A DNA stretch of 64,000 bases from Locusta migratoria (Eukaryota; Arthropoda; Insecta; Orthoptera; Acrididae). Shown one piece after another: positions 34,309 through 46,855 of this stretch. The stretch is taken from positions 837,444,094 to 837,508,093 of the forward strand of contig CM048744.1 in assembly GCA_026315105.1 (NCBI GenBank), given 5' to 3'. The notes under the pieces were generated by a model. That model was given only the letters and a program-made list of their open reading frames with translations. It searched no databases and was not told the origin of the DNA. The translations under genes and the position numbers were made by a program. The number at the start of each line of letters is the position of its first letter. Position 1 is the stretch's first letter.

Positions 34309-35411
34309 TCTTGAATCCTTTGAGGTATTTCCATTGTTCACTTCGTTCTCAGTGTCACTGAAACTGGTAACGTACATAGCACAACAATCGCTACACTGTC
34401 TCATTTGTACTTAAGTAATTTTTAAATCTGATTAGCTTTAAAAGAAGACAACTGAATACAAATGATTTCTTTCTCAAAAGACAGCCGAGTTTGTTTGTAT
34501 TAAGCTCGTTATTAACCTAACAATATGATGTTTCATGAATGCAACAAAACACTATTTATGAATTTCACTTTGGCATCCTGTGTGTTATTCTTGATTCTCG
34601 TTAGTTACGCAAACTGATCCCGTGGAAATTATACCTTCATTGCTATTCTTTTCAATCTGTAAGTCAGTGACTTGCTTTGCCACACAACAGTTACACATAA
34701 CACAAAGAATTGACTTAATTCAAAAATTAATCTTCAAAATAATGAAAGGAATGGGGAACTGGTAAATGACTTCAGGTTAAAACTATTCACAATTAACTTC
34801 AATAACGAGAAAGACTCAGGCACCTAGTACAAAGATGGCCAAAGAATAATTTAATTATAAGCAATAAATTCACATGAATTTACATATTTTACACTTCAGT
34901 GTCATGTAACACGTATTTAATTAATCCTAGGAGCAATTAACTTAATCATAACAGCAATGAATATACGATCAAATAACAAAAGTGTAGAACAAATACCATT
35001 ATTTGTTTGATCAGTAGCATTATTATGATTACTATTAACATACAAATATAAATGTCTCCTCAACAACTGACACAGTTGCCTCCCGCAGTGGGCAGGCTTT
35101 CCTCCATCCGAAAGTAATCACATCGACTTGCAAACGTGCAGAATGGCCACCACATTCTTTGCTTCTAACGAGCTGCTTACGCAGATCCTGCCTGCTGACA
35201 GCCTGTTTGCTACTGTTGGCAGCGTAACGCTAGATTCAGAGATGATTCATAATGTTTGGCTTATGATACAGATTACCAACTTATCCATATTAACAAATTG
35301 AAGCCAGAATATTACATAATTAAGAAACTGGAAATAATATTTCATAAAAATGTGCCCAAGGCAGAATATCGCAGAAAATAGCGACTCGTTTATAGATCAC
35401 ATGATTAAATC
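34309..35411. other. No feature recognised; long AT-rich stretch
   Basis: I see no coding or repeat signature. Like 17809-19165 it may be unique intron sequence. Confidence 0.45.
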
Positions 35412-35568
35412 AAATGTCAAAATGTTTGTAATTCTCTGTAAGTCCCAAGACTTACAAACTACTTAAACGAAGTTAAACTAACCTAAGGGCAACACACACA
35501 TCCATGTCCGAGGGAGGTCTCGCGATCCGTAACGTGGCGCTCCAGACCGCTCGGTTACTCCCGCGTGG
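35412..35568 (-). mobile_element. SINE-2, diverged
   Basis: Reverse copy with tail tcaaaatgtttgtaattctc and head complement gaccgctcggttactcccg. The flanks share tgattaaa. Confidence 0.8.
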
Positions 35569-35773
35569 CACTTGATTAAAAATAGAGCTTCATTCTGTTT
35601 TCTGCCAAGAGACACCTTTGATCTCTAACGCTGGGAACAGCACGAAACCATACTTAGAATAACGAGCAATCATAAGCAATACAGTGATGTGCGCCATTTC
35701 CGTGCAAAACGTTGCACTGTACCGCAAGTAACGTTGTAACAGAGAAAAACAAAATTATAAGATATCAATACCA

Positions 35774-37612
35774 CTGTTGTTTTTGTAGACTTCGGTCCGC
35801 AGACTGGTTTGATGCAGCTCTCCACGCTACCCTGTCTCTTAATCTGAGAATACGAACGGCAACCTACATCCTTTTGAATCTGCTTACTGTATTAGTCCCT
35901 CAGTCTCCCTCTACGATTTTTACTCCACACACTTCCTTCTAATGCTAAGTTGACGATTCCTTGATATCTCAGAATGTGTCCAACCAATCTATCCCTTCTT
36001 TTGGTCAGGATATGCCACAAACGCCTTCTCTCCCCACTTCTGTTGAGCACCTCCTCATTAGTTACGTGACCTACCCATCTAATCTTCATCATCCGTCTGT
36101 TGCACCACATTTCAAAAGCTTCTTTTTGTCTCAACTCCTTATCGTCTACGTTTCACTGCAGACAAATTATTTCAGAAATGACATCCTAACATTTAAACTA
36201 ATACTGGATGTCAACAAATTTCGCTTCTTCAAAATGTTCAAATGTTTGTAAACCTATCGGACCAAACTGCGTGGTCATCAGTGCGTAGCTCAACAAACTA
36301 CGTAAACTAAGTTAAACTAACCTAAGGACAACAGAAACATGCATGCTCCTAGGAGGACTCGAACCTCCGACGGCGAGCAACCGCGCGCTCTGCAGCGAGG
36401 CGCCTTAGACCGCTCGGCTATTCCATCGCGGCTTCGCTTCTTCAGAAACGCTTTTCTTTCCATAGCCATTCTCCATTTTACATCTTCTGTACTTAGGCCA
36501 TCAGGCGTTATCTTGTTACCCAAATAAATCTCATTTACTACTTTTAATGTCTCATTAAATAATCTAATTCCTTCAGCTGCGCCAGATTTTCTGACATTAC
36601 ATTCCATTACCCTCGTTTTACTCTTGCGAATGTTGATCTTACGCCTTCCTTTCATGACACTGTCAATTCGGTTTAATTGCTCTTCCAGGTCCTTTGCTGT
36701 CTCTGACAGAATTACTATGACGTCAGCAAACCACAAGATTTTTATTCGATCTCCGTTTCATGCCCTTCGACTCTAATAACCGCTGTCTGGTTTTTGTATA
36801 AGTTGACTATAACTCTACGCTCCCTATATTTTACCCCTGCTACTTTCAGAATCTGAAAAAGTGGATTCCAGTCAACATGTCGAAAGCTTTCTCCAGATCC
36901 ACAAATGCTAAAAACGTAGGTTTTCCTTTCCTTAATCTAAATGATCATCCCCAAGGTCGGATTCCGCCAGTTTTTCCATTCTTCTGTAAATTATTCTTGT
37001 TAGTATTTTGCAACCGTGACTTATTAAACTGATAGTTCTGTAATTTTCACATTTGTGTACACTTGCTTTCTTAGGTATTGGAATCTATATTCATCTCGAA
37101 GCATCAGGGTATTTTCCCCATCCCATACATATTGCAAACCAGGTGGGACAATTTCATCATGACTAGTTCTCATAATGATATCAGCAGTTCAGACGGAGTA
37201 TCATCTATTCTAGAGGCTTTGTTTCGACTCAGATCTTTTAATGCTCTGTCAAATTCTTCTTGCAGTATAGTATCTCCTATCTTATTTTCCTCTACTTCGT
37301 CTTCCATTTCTAGAATACTCGCCTTCTATATATTCCGTCGATCTTTCAGCTTTTCCTTATTTGTTTAGTACTGCTTTTCCCTCTTAGTTCTTGAAATTCA
37401 TACCGCGGCTTTTCTTGTTTCCAAATGTCTCTTTTTTTTCCTGTCGTTCTTGTACTTCTCCTCAAGCCACTTCTGCTTAGCCAGCCTGCACTTCCTGTCA
37501 ACATTTTTTACACGTCTGTAATCCCTTTTGAATGCTTTACATGATGTATTTTTATATTTTCTCCTTTCATCAATTCAGTTCAGTATCTCCTATGTTATCC
37601 AAGGATCTCACG
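35774..37612 (-). mobile_element. RTE LINE, 3' half, antisense, with nested SINE-2
   Basis: It matches 7675-9680 of the long copy (cgcagactggtttgatgcag at the 3' end). The minus strand encodes LWHILTKRRDRLVGHILRYQG (36134-35892) and a FADD-derived region, MWFADVIVILSETAKDLEEQL (36736 downward), where the second D of FADD has become V. Stops and indels show decay. Confidence 0.86.
36232..36433 (-). mobile_element. SINE-2 nested in the RTE LINE
   Basis: Reverse copy between two occurrences of tcgcttcttc (36222-36231 and 36434-36443), its target duplication. The core reads accaaactgcgtggtcatc. Confidence 0.92.
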
Positions 37613-38156
37613 TCACGGTGTGGAGGGCCAGTCAAAAAACCGTGACGTAATGCGCGTGCCCGCATACTCTTCGTTCGCGCCACGCCGGAGAGACTCACTT
37701 TAGTATACAGCCACACGACCAACGGATCTCAAACACCGCCAATAAGCGACAACATGACAACGACTAACGACGCCGGGTTAAGACATCAGCGTGGACACAT
37801 ACCATCAGGCTTTCTTCATCGCCACAGCACACTGTTATGATGAGTATTGGGGGCTTTCCACAACGATTTCTTGAACGACGACAATACGTATTCAGAAGTA
37901 TTGCACTTCTGAACATACCATATACTATCAGTGCACATGAATACTTTTCATAGTTTGAATGACAACAAAACTTTTAAACTCCCAACGTGCACCTAATGAT
38001 TTCTAGGAATTTTCTAATTTTGATAATCATAACAAGGACCACAACTCCAAAAAGCTTCTGTTTTTTCAAATATTTTAATAGCATATGACGCAAACCTTTG
38101 GTACAATTCTTGTAACTAGATTCCATTTTGTGCCAGCCCACCACAGAATTATAATG
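37613..38156. other. No gene recognised
   Basis: cacgtcacggt (37609) and accgtgacgta (37640) form a short inverted repeat that could be a transposon remnant. Nothing else is seen. Confidence 0.35.
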
Positions 38157-38479
38157 AAATAAAAGGTTTTCGCTTGGTAGGCGATGTGAGATGTTTCTTT
38201 TATTAAACTTCAAAACATCGATTTCGTCCCTATGATGGGACATCATCAGTGCTAGGTGTGATTTTCAATGTGCATGTGCAGCATTTTTTAAATTCAAGAA
38301 TCTGAAGGTCAGACTGGCGGTTACAAGTCAACACACCCACTTCAACAAGGAATGTATCACCAAGAAAATCACACCTAGCACTGATGATGTCCCATCATAG
38401 GGACGAAAGCGATATGTTTTGAAGTTTAATAAAAGAAACATCTCACATCGCCTACCAAGCGAAAACCTTTTATTTCATT
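38157..38479. mobile_element. Hairpin MITE with arms of about 115 bp
   Basis: gaaataaaaggttttcgctt at the left is matched by its complement at the right. The arms include catgatgggacatcatc-like palindromic sequence. The spacer is about 100 bp. Superfamily not assigned. Confidence 0.9.
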
Positions 38480-39796
38480 TGGTACAATTCGTTTTACTTT
38501 AGATTCAGGGGATACTGAACCCACCCCTACGTTCAATTTTAAATTTTAAGCAGTAATCTTGGTATACGCAACCGTTGCCCATATAGACGTTTACTGAAGG
38601 GAGTCCCTTGTAAAATTAATTAACATCTTTGAAGAAAACCTTCATAAAACCCGGCAAACCATCATGAACGTTGGGACACGCAACAAGTCAAACCACCCCA
38701 TGTAAATTAAAAGATACCTGAAGATGTACCTTTAACGGTACGAAACCGGTAGTAACGCAATAAAGGCGTATAAAAACCTAAGGCAGACTGCAATAATTCA
38801 TAGAAAGACATCTTGATTGTTTATATTACTTTCTAGAATTGATTTACAATGTAACTACTGTAAATAAATTAGGCCTAATATCCAACAAAATTGTTGAAGC
38901 AAACAACTCGTCTAGTTGACTGCATAACCAACAACTTTGTAACATGTTATTCTAGAAAATAAAAGCCAAAACCCCCGTAAGATTGCACAAGTGCCGAAAC
39001 ATGTTTGGGCGTTAAAACAAAACAAGGTGTCTGGCATAAGGCGGATTTGACCGCACATCTACCCTATCTATTCTTTCGCGGTGGACCCCGAAACGAGCTC
39101 AAAAGACGATCCCTAGCTTCTCGAGGCCTAATGAAGTTTCTTACTCGAAAATAGCTGGACGGTCATCTTTTTTCGCCCTTTATACAGCGCTTGCAGGTAG
39201 AGCAGATGAGCGCAAACGTATGTTGCAAATTTCACTTCATTTGGATTTAGGGTAGCCAGGAGTGTAGAGCAGTGATGCCTTTTTCGACAGTTGAATCTAA
39301 TTTGAAACGAAAAGTTGATGTATGAAGTTTGATTTAGTTCGTTATAAATAAGGTACCTGCTGGATTTTGCATAATGTAGTTACGTATTTCAGCGGTGGGC
39401 AAGAGTACATCGGGCCTGTTTCTGACAGCAGCTGAAAAGTGGGCAGAAACAGACGGCGAGTTGCGTAAGCGCGAGAGACGTGTGTGGTGGACGTGACAGC
39501 TAGCTGTGTAGCTCGCCGTGCAGGCAAATTACACGCGTGTTACAAATGAGGCGCCGCCTCTGCGGCTTTCATAATGAGCCCGCTTAAACGAAACGTCACT
39601 CACGCCCGTGGAGAGGGCCAGTGCGCATGCTGTTCGCGACAGCGCCATATTTTGTGAGTAACCAGTGCTCCCAACATTTATGAAGAGGACATTATTCTCT
39701 TCAGTGTTTATATGCGTGGGCTATGGAACACAGGTATTTTAACCTATTTTGAAAGTATTTCCATGATATTTTATTAATGTCTCTATCCCATCCCTG
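38480..39796. other. No gene recognised
   Basis: gtacgaaaccggtagt near 38738 is a motif typical of MITE ends. 39340-39660 is less AT-rich. No coding homology is seen. Confidence 0.35.
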
Positions 39797-41500
39797 TTCT
39801 ACATCCACATCGGATAATCAGCAAATCACATTTAAGTGCCTGGCAGAGGGTTCATCGAACCATTTTTATACTATTTATCTCCCATTCCATTCTCGAATAG
39901 CGCGCGGGAAGAAAGAACATCTGAACCTCTCCGTTCGAGCTCTGGTTTCTCGCATTTTATTCAAAATGTTGAAATGTTTGTATAGCTTATGGGACTTAAC
40001 TACTGGGTCATCTGTCCCTAAACTTACAAACTACCTATCAACTAACTAATACTAAAGACGGTACAAATATCCATGCCCGAGGGGGGATTCGATCCCCCGA
40101 CCGTAGTGGCAGTGCAGACCGTGACTGAAGCGCCTCAGTCCCCTCGGCCACCGCGGCCGGCCGCATTTTATTCTGATGATCATTTCTACCTATGTAAGTG
40201 GGAGTCAACAAAGTATTTTTTCGCATTCCGAGGAGAATGTTGGTGATTTGGAGCTTCGTAAGTAGCCCACGCCGCAGCGATAAGCGCCATTGTTGTAATG
40301 ATTCCCATCCCAGGTCCTGTATCATTTCCGTCACGCTGTCTCCCCTGTATCGCGACAATACAAACCGAGGTGCCCTTCTTTGGACTCTTTCGATGTCCTC
40401 CGTCAAACCCACCTGATAAGGATTCCACACTGGGCAGCAATATTCTAAATGAGGACGGAAAAGCGTAGTGTATGCTATCTCTTTAGTAGTTCTGTTGCAT
40501 CTACTACGAGTTCTCTGGTTCGCCTTTCCCACGAGATTATCTACGTGTTCTTTAAGTCTGGAGTAATAGTAACTCCTAGGTATTTTGCGCAGTTTACGGC
40601 CTTCACTTTTGATTGATTTGTCTTGTAAACAAAGTTTAACGGATTTCTTTTCGTACTCGTGTGGACGACTTCACACTTCTCATTATTTAGAGTCAGTTGC
40701 AAATTTTTACACCATATTGACATTTAAATCTTTCTGCAGTTGGTTTTGATCTTCAGATGACTTTACTAGACGATAAATGACGGCGTCATCTGCAAACAAC
40801 CTAAGAGAGGTACTCCGATTTTCCCCTAAATCGTTTATGTAGATAAGAAACAGCAGAGGACCAATAACACTACCCTGTGGAATGCTGATATCACTTCTGT
40901 TTTAGTCGATGCCTTATTACAAACTGTGTCCTCTCTGACAGAAAATCCCCTATTCAGTCACAAATCTGCGGCGATAATCAATAACCACGCAATTTGAGTA
41001 AAAGCCGATTGTGAGGTACGGTGTCAAAGCCTTCTGGAAATTTAGAAATACGGAATCAATTTGAGAACCCTTGTCGATATCATTCATCACCTCGTGTGAT
41101 TAAAGAAATAGTTGTGATTCGCATGAACGATATTTTCTAAATCTGTGTTCACCTTTCGTCAAGAGATCATTCTGTTCGAGATAATTCAAAATATTTGAAT
41201 ACTGGATATTTTCCAAGACCCTACTGCAGATTGACGTTAATGAAATAGGTCTTTCTTGAATATATGTGTGACCTGTGCAACTTTCCAGACTTTTGGTACA
41301 GATCCTTTGAGCGAGAGGTTGTATATGGCTGTTAAGTAAGGTGCAATGGCATCAACATAATCACACAGGAATATAGTGGGTATACAGTCCGGACCAGAAG
41401 ACTTGTTCTTGTTGAGTGATTTCAGTTCCTTCACTACTCCGATGATGCATACTTTTACGTTATTCATTCTGGCCTCTGTTCGTAATTCGAAATCTGTTCT
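39797..41500 (-). mobile_element. CR1/jockey-like LINE (family J), antisense, with nested SINE-1
   Basis: The 3' end lies at 39797 (aagtgcctggcagaggg near it). The minus strand carries SLNKNKSSGPDCIPTIFL (41467 downward, thumb/finger region), then LLFLIYINDL near 40850, KNLQLTLNNEKCEVVH (40723 downward) and LFRPHLEYCCPVWNPYQVG (40532 downward). This is the longest copy of the family in the window, but its frames are broken. Confidence 0.87.
39962..40161 (-). mobile_element. SINE-1 nested in LINE J, with 12-bp target duplication
   Basis: Reverse copy. The target cgcattttattc is exact at 39950-39961 and 40162-40173. Confidence 0.94.
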
Positions 41501-41502
41501 GT

Positions 41503-42115
41503 GACTATCGTCGTCCTCCGTCCAGAAACTGGTTTTATGCTGCTCTCGACGCTACAGTTTCATGTGCAATCGTCTACACCTCCGAATAAGAACAGAAACC
41601 TACATCCTTTTGGACCTACTTGGTGCATTCATCTGCCGATCACATTTTGCGATTTTTACCCCACCCCCTTCCCCTCAACGCTATATCGACGGTACCTGAA
41701 TGTCTCAGAATGTGTCCCACCAATCGAGCCCCTCTTTTAGTCAACATATGTCAGAAACTTCTTTATTCTCCAATTCTGTTCAGCACCTCATTAGTTACAC
41801 AATTTACCAATCTAATCTTCAGCATTCGCGTGTAGTACTACACTTCAAAAGCTTCCATCATTTCTTGGTCTGAACTGATTATCGTCCACGTTTGACTCCC
41901 ATACAATGCTACACTGCAGACAAATGCCTTCAGAAAGGACTTTATGAACATTTGCATTAATACTGGATGTCAACAAATTTCTCTTCTATTGAAACACTTT
42001 TCTTCCCACGACCATTCTACATTTTATCATTTCTTTACTTCGGCCGTCAGAATTATTTTCCACCCAAATATCAAAACTCACCTACTACTTCTTTAGTTCC
42101 TTCAATTTCATATTT
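41503..42115 (-). mobile_element. RTE LINE 3' fragment, strongly diverged
   Basis: It matches 7690-8290 of the long copy with many substitutions (gtcagaaacttctttattct, cgtccacgtttgactcccat). It directly follows the 5' end of LINE J. Confidence 0.82.
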
Positions 42116-42550
42116 CTTTTAATGAAATGGCCAAATCTATCATCATCGCCGAGTACAAAAGAATCTGGTCAATCCCATGTCCTAGTACGCACTGACGGTA
42201 CGTTAACAATCAGTAATTCATCTCTGAAGTATTGGAACCTCTTCTTCTACAATCACATTCTCACATTCCGAGTTTTTCGACAGCCATGTTTTGCCTAGTT
42301 ATTGGTCGAATAAGAAAATTTCAAGTGTCGTTATGATCTACTCATCAGAATATAAAATCTTAACGCCACAAGACTAGTATTACCAAATTAGTGTGTCTGC
42401 GTGCTGACGGCATTCAAATGCGTTGCTGTTTTGCTCACCCATAACTCTAAAATGTTAACTTCCAAAGAACTTTGCGTATAATTTCAAACTTTTACGACAA
42501 GTGTTCTCCCTGATGAAAGGAAAAACTTCATCAGTATTTAGTTCATTTCA
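42116..42550. other. No feature recognised
   Basis: Anonymous AT-rich sequence. Confidence 0.35.
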
Positions 42551-42622
42551 ATAGTTTGTAAGCCTACGGTTCGATGACCTTAGCAGTTTGGTCCCTTATG
42601 TTTACATCATTTGAACATCTGA
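42551..42622 (+). mobile_element. SINE-2 tail fragment
   Basis: gtttgtaagcctacggttcg and cagtttggtccctta match the 3' half of SINE-2; no head. Confidence 0.75.
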
Positions 42623-42659
42623 ACTGATGTGCAATACGTTGCATCTACATCACGGAATG

Positions 42660-43690
42660 CAATATCAAAATGATATAAAAAATTGGTGGTCGACACGTAT
42701 CATTCGTCTTTCAGAAATTAAGGACCGTTTTAACAAAACTCAACATACATCATTTTTCGAATTTTACAGGAGAGGAATTTTTTAATTTCACACAATGTCG
42801 CCAGTTCAAAAAATTTCAAAATATTCGTATTGATAGTCTATTTAGGCAGGGATTGATTCAGGAAAAATTTAAGTTTATTACTGAAGTCCTTTATTGAGAA
42901 AACTATGGTTGAAAATTACTAAATTTAACAAAACTCAACATATCCATTTTGTCATTATTGTTTTTGTCTTATTAAATGAGCTTGCTGTTATAAATATAAG
43001 GTCTAGATATTTAGATATGTTACATTTTCCAGCTAATATCAGGATAAGAAGTTAACAATATTTCAGTAAATTTAAATTTCTGTTATCTTTAACGTAAAGG
43101 TTCTTCATAATACTGAATTTTGTCCACAATAATATTAACATTCCCTTGTAGAACTTTTGAACAGAACTCACTACTTTCCTCAGAAACATTTTCCACGTTT
43201 TACCTCCTGAAGTGTTTCAGAATTTTCTGAATCTTCGAACACATTAATGATGCTGAATCAGCGAGAGTGTTATAGAACAGGTACTAACCTGATGCTAGCG
43301 AAACAGTGACAGAATATCACAGAGTTACGTGGAAGAATACGCATTGTTGTCCAACAATAGCTTGGCAAACATTTTATCTTGTAAGGCAACACGCAAGTAT
43401 CAAGGCTATCATGTTTGAATTTTCAACCACGCTGTGTAAAACTTGGATTAGTTGAGTTTTGTGGAATCATTGAAAAATGGAGAAGTTGAGTTTTGTGAAA
43501 ATTCGCTATATGCAGGTTTATTTTACATGGGAAATATTCAGTTTTGTCATATTTTCTGTGCCATTGTGTGAAGCTGACATAAAAGTATCCGTTGAATACG
43601 CATTTTGAGAAACTGGCGTTGAGATTTGTTAAAACGGTTCTCAATTGGTCTTTATTTAAGCCGACCCAGATTTCTTTCAATAACTAGCTA
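42660..43690. repeat. Possible decayed TIR element (inverted repeats about 900 bp apart)
   Basis: gaccgttttaacaaaactca at 42723 is the complement of sequence at 43615-43640 with a few changes. The decamer aaaactcaac or its complement occurs four times between 42737 and 43490. The minus-strand frame 43680-43423 (LRTVLTNLNASF) resembles the plus-strand translation at 42710-42750 (RTVLTKLN). No transposase is recognised. Confidence 0.35.
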
Positions 43691-43934
43691 TTATAAATGC
43701 AGAATTTCAGTATCTGAACTGTGACAAGTGAATGTAGACGTGTCCATGGCGTAAAATAAAATAATTTACGTCTCCTTTTGAAATGCTGCATCCACAATGA
43801 CCAGTTACTGGCTGAAATCTAGATCTTCATACATGACTGATAGCTTTCGACCGCCAAATTTTTCAAATCATACACTCGTGGGGCGCACCTCTTCGTTGTG
43901 GAAGGAAGGTATCTGAACCATATTGTATCACCCC

Positions 43935-44092
43935 CACTGAGTCGTGAAAGAGTCGCTCAGCCGGTAGTGCGTTTTCGCGCTAATTGCAAACGTCCAGGGT
44001 TCGAATCCCGGTAGGACACACAATAACAATTTGCCAGGAAATTTCGTATCAGCGCACACTCCGCTGCAGTGTGAAAATTTCTGGTAACATCC
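43935..44092 (+). mobile_element. tRNA-derived SINE-3
   Basis: D-arm-like gctcagccggtagtgcg, T-arm gggttcgaatccc, then body gccaggaaatttcgtatcag and gcagtgtgaaaatttctgg. This body differs from SINE-1 and SINE-2 and matches the palindromic pair at 47965. Confidence 0.82.
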
Positions 44093-44229
44093 CCTAGGCT
44101 CTGGCTATGACATGTCTCCACATTATCCTTTCTTCCAGGAGTGCTAGTTCTGTAATGTTCACAGGAGAATCTCTATGAAGTTTGGATGGTTTGAGGCGAT
44201 TTACTGACAGAACTAGAGCTGTGAGGCGT

Positions 44230-44360
44230 GCCAAGGTAGCTTAGTCGGTAGATCGCTTGCGAAGATCCGGAGTTCGAATCCGGGGTAGGGACACAGTTTG
44301 AGCCTCGTATTATGTTTCAGTGCATAATCCTCTACAGTGTGAAAATATCATTCTGTATCA
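44230..44360 (+). mobile_element. tRNA-derived SINE-3-like element
   Basis: tagcttagtcggtagatcgc (A-box-like), gagttcgaatccggg (B box), then tacagtgtgaaaatatcatt. The acceptor arms do not pair convincingly, so it is not called a tRNA gene. Confidence 0.7.
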
Positions 44361-44551
44361 GTGTAAAACATATATCGAGGAGATATACACACAGAAGGGT
44401 AAAAAAACTACCTTAAAATTACATTGGTATGCACTGAAAAAATTTCATACGTGAGGTTTAGTATTTATATTATGCGCAATACTTTTGCTTGTAGTATTTC
44501 TACATATATAAGTGTACGCAACTGCATAGTTATATCACTGCACAAGAAATA

Positions 44552-45207
44552 CGAGGGTTGGAACAAATAGTGTCAACTACTTATTCAGGAACGATACAAA
44601 AGCGTTACATGTTTGCAACTCATACTGTCGTTCAAAGTAGTCACCAGCGTTGTGTAGAATCCGTTGCCAGCCTTGTGTAAGGCGTAGTACACCGTTAGCA
44701 GATCCTGTTCTGTTGATGGTGCGAATGGAGCGGTCTACTGCCTGTCGAATCTCTGGAACAGTTCTGAAGCGAATACCACGAAGTGTTTCCTTCATCGACG
44801 CAATCAAATCAAAGCGACAAGGACTTATGTACGGGTATTATGGTGGATGTTGCAGTACTTCCCAGCCCCATCGACCGAACAGAGCAGCCACAGCTTGCGC
44901 TGTATGCGCCCGCGCATTGTCCAGCAGAATCATAGGTGGGTTGCCGCTTGAATACATGTACTGTAAGACCTCTGACACGTTCGATCTTGATCTAACTGTT
45001 TCTGTTTCGAAAACATAGTGACCCCATTACATCAGACCACTCGCTCACAAGATTTTCCCTCGATTGTGCGCACGCTATTGATGTGCGAATCCATTTGTTC
45101 GGAGGTAAGGTAGGTACGTCAAAAATGTGTGACATCAGCGACAATAGTAGGTTCCATTGCAATGTGTCTCCACAGCAGTGCTGCCACTATTTTAGTTCCA
45201 ACCCTTG
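44552..45207 (-). mobile_element. Internally deleted mariner element
   Basis: The ends are cgagggttggaac (left) and caagggttggaac (right, minus strand), with TA at 44550-44551 and 45208-45209. At 656 bp it is half the size of an autonomous mariner. Confidence 0.9.
44577..44945 (-). pseudogene. Mariner transposase C-terminal fragment
   Basis: The minus strand reads ILLDNARAHTAQAVAALF (second catalytic D in LLDNA), then GWEVLQHPP, a stop, ISPCRFDLIASMKETLRGIRF and QGWQRILHNAGDYFERQYEL. In the SPCDFDL motif the catalytic aspartate has become R. With a stop and no N-terminal half, it is dead. Confidence 0.87.
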
Positions 45208-45267
45208 TATGTAGGGGAGAAGACGTCATAATGAGATGTGTTAAAGACCTGCATTTGGTCAATATGG

Positions 45268-45462
45268 CCGGCCGCGGTGGCCGAGGGGACTAAGGCGCTC
45301 CAGTCACGGTCCGCACGGCCACTACGGTCGGGGGGTTCGAATCCCCCCTCGGGCGTGGATATTTGTGCCGTCCTAGTTCGTAAGTAGTTCATAAGTAGTT
45401 TGTAAGTTTAGGGACTGATAGCCCCGTAGTTAAGTCCCATAGACTTTACAAAAACATTTGAA
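45268..45462 (+). mobile_element. SINE-1, full length with 16-bp target duplication
   Basis: Head ccggccgcggtggccgaggg, B box gttcgaatccccc, tail aaaaacatttgaa. The target catttggtcaatatgg is exact at 45252-45267 and 45463-45478; the tail and target share catttg. Confidence 0.93.
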
Positions 45463-45478
45463 CATTTGGTCAATATGG

Positions 45479-45850
45479 AGCGGAAATTACTCAGCCTATA
45501 ATTATCCATTGTTTAATAATGAGAGCACTGGTCGATTTCCAATAAACTCTAAGCATAATTTCAATTATTTTGTATATTATAAAAATAATAAGTATTTAGA
45601 CGCGAAGACGATGTCAGCTTCAATTGATTCAGCGCAGATGCTATCATACGTTCGACCTCGCCCGGGAATTCGTAATGGCGAGTGGGCATTAACGATAGGG
45701 GCGCTACAGTCATAGCGCGCGACTTGTGGGAATTTGAGACGACCAGGAGGCGAGTATGGGTGGCCAAGTGGCTAGCCAAATATTCAACGAACAACCAAGA
45801 ACGAACTGAACATACGACCGCCATGAATAGATCTACGAGAAAAAAAAGTG
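45479..45850. other. No feature recognised
   Basis: Anonymous sequence. Open frames on both strands lack known domains. Confidence 0.35.
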
Positions 45851-45851
45851 T

Positions 45852-45915
45852 TTAAGGCGACCGCTGTCCCAAAGCGGGAGACCCGGGTTCGATTCCCGGT
45901 TAGGTTCACATTTTC
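45852..45915 (+). repeat. tRNA-like SINE head, truncated
   Basis: aaagcgggagacccgggttcgattcccggt has the anticodon-stem and T-arm look of a tRNA, but the D-arm is missing. Confidence 0.55.
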
Positions 45916-46167
45916 ACTTGTCGCCATTGGTTCATTTCAGTGCCCTAAAGCAGCCTCTGTCAATCCTTTCCTTCTTAATCCTTCTTCCTTCCTCTCCTTT
46001 ATCATTCATTTGCAAATATTTAGTATATCTTTTCTCACTTACATGCTAATCGTGTAGAATAAGGAAATTAGAGCACTATTACAATTGCTGCATTGTATTG
46101 GAAACAGTACGTAACCACGCCGCCTAACTATTTGCTTTTTTAGGTTACGGTAGTAACACTCTATTAT

Positions 46168-46168
<1 letters not shown>

Positions 46169-46210
<42 letters not shown>
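46169..46210. repeat. Poly(T) run of about 41 nt
   Basis: An uninterrupted T run after ctattatg. It may be the poly(A) tail of a vanished retrotransposed sequence in reverse, or a replication-slippage tract. Confidence 0.95.
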
Positions 46211-46855
46211 CATATCTTGTACCGTTTCAGAGACATTTGCAAAAATAACGGCGATGTCTGTCTGGCTGTAACGTGTTCCCACTTTTTAGGTCGAACCGTT
46301 CAACCGTTCGGCACCAAATTTTACAGACATAATTGTTAGCCACCAGAGACCAGAATCTCACTTTTTGAAATATTTCGGACAAGAAATGCGTTAGTAATAG
46401 CAAAAAAGCGTTTGTAATGTAATTTTAATTGCAAATAAACAAGTTCTTCTGACGCGAAAATTGAATAAAAGAATTTGTAGAGGAGAAAATTCTCTACAAC
46501 TTTGTTCTCTTATGTTCTTTTCATATCTCGTATTGTTTGAGAGATATTTGCAAAAATTACGGAGTTTTGACATCCTCCATTGAATTAACGAAAACCAGCC
46601 GTTCGCAAATGTCACATAACATTCCTCGCCCTGAACTCTCTCTGGCATACACCATCTGTCGTTGCGTATTTGATGATTTTCTTATTGTAACTTACACATT
46701 GCCATTTCAAAGCAATGGCGCACTGAATAATTAAAAGAAACACGTCGTTCTTCGTACGATAAATGATAATCTAGCGTCTACAAATGCCATATTAGCATCA
46801 GTTAAACACGGACATCAATAGTATGAGATTAAAGAACGCATCTCCCAACTGATAA
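46211..46855. other. Anonymous sequence with one direct repeat
   Basis: catatcttgtaccgtttcag (46212) and catatctcgtattgtttgag (46521) begin related 45-bp stretches. No gene. Confidence 0.4.
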
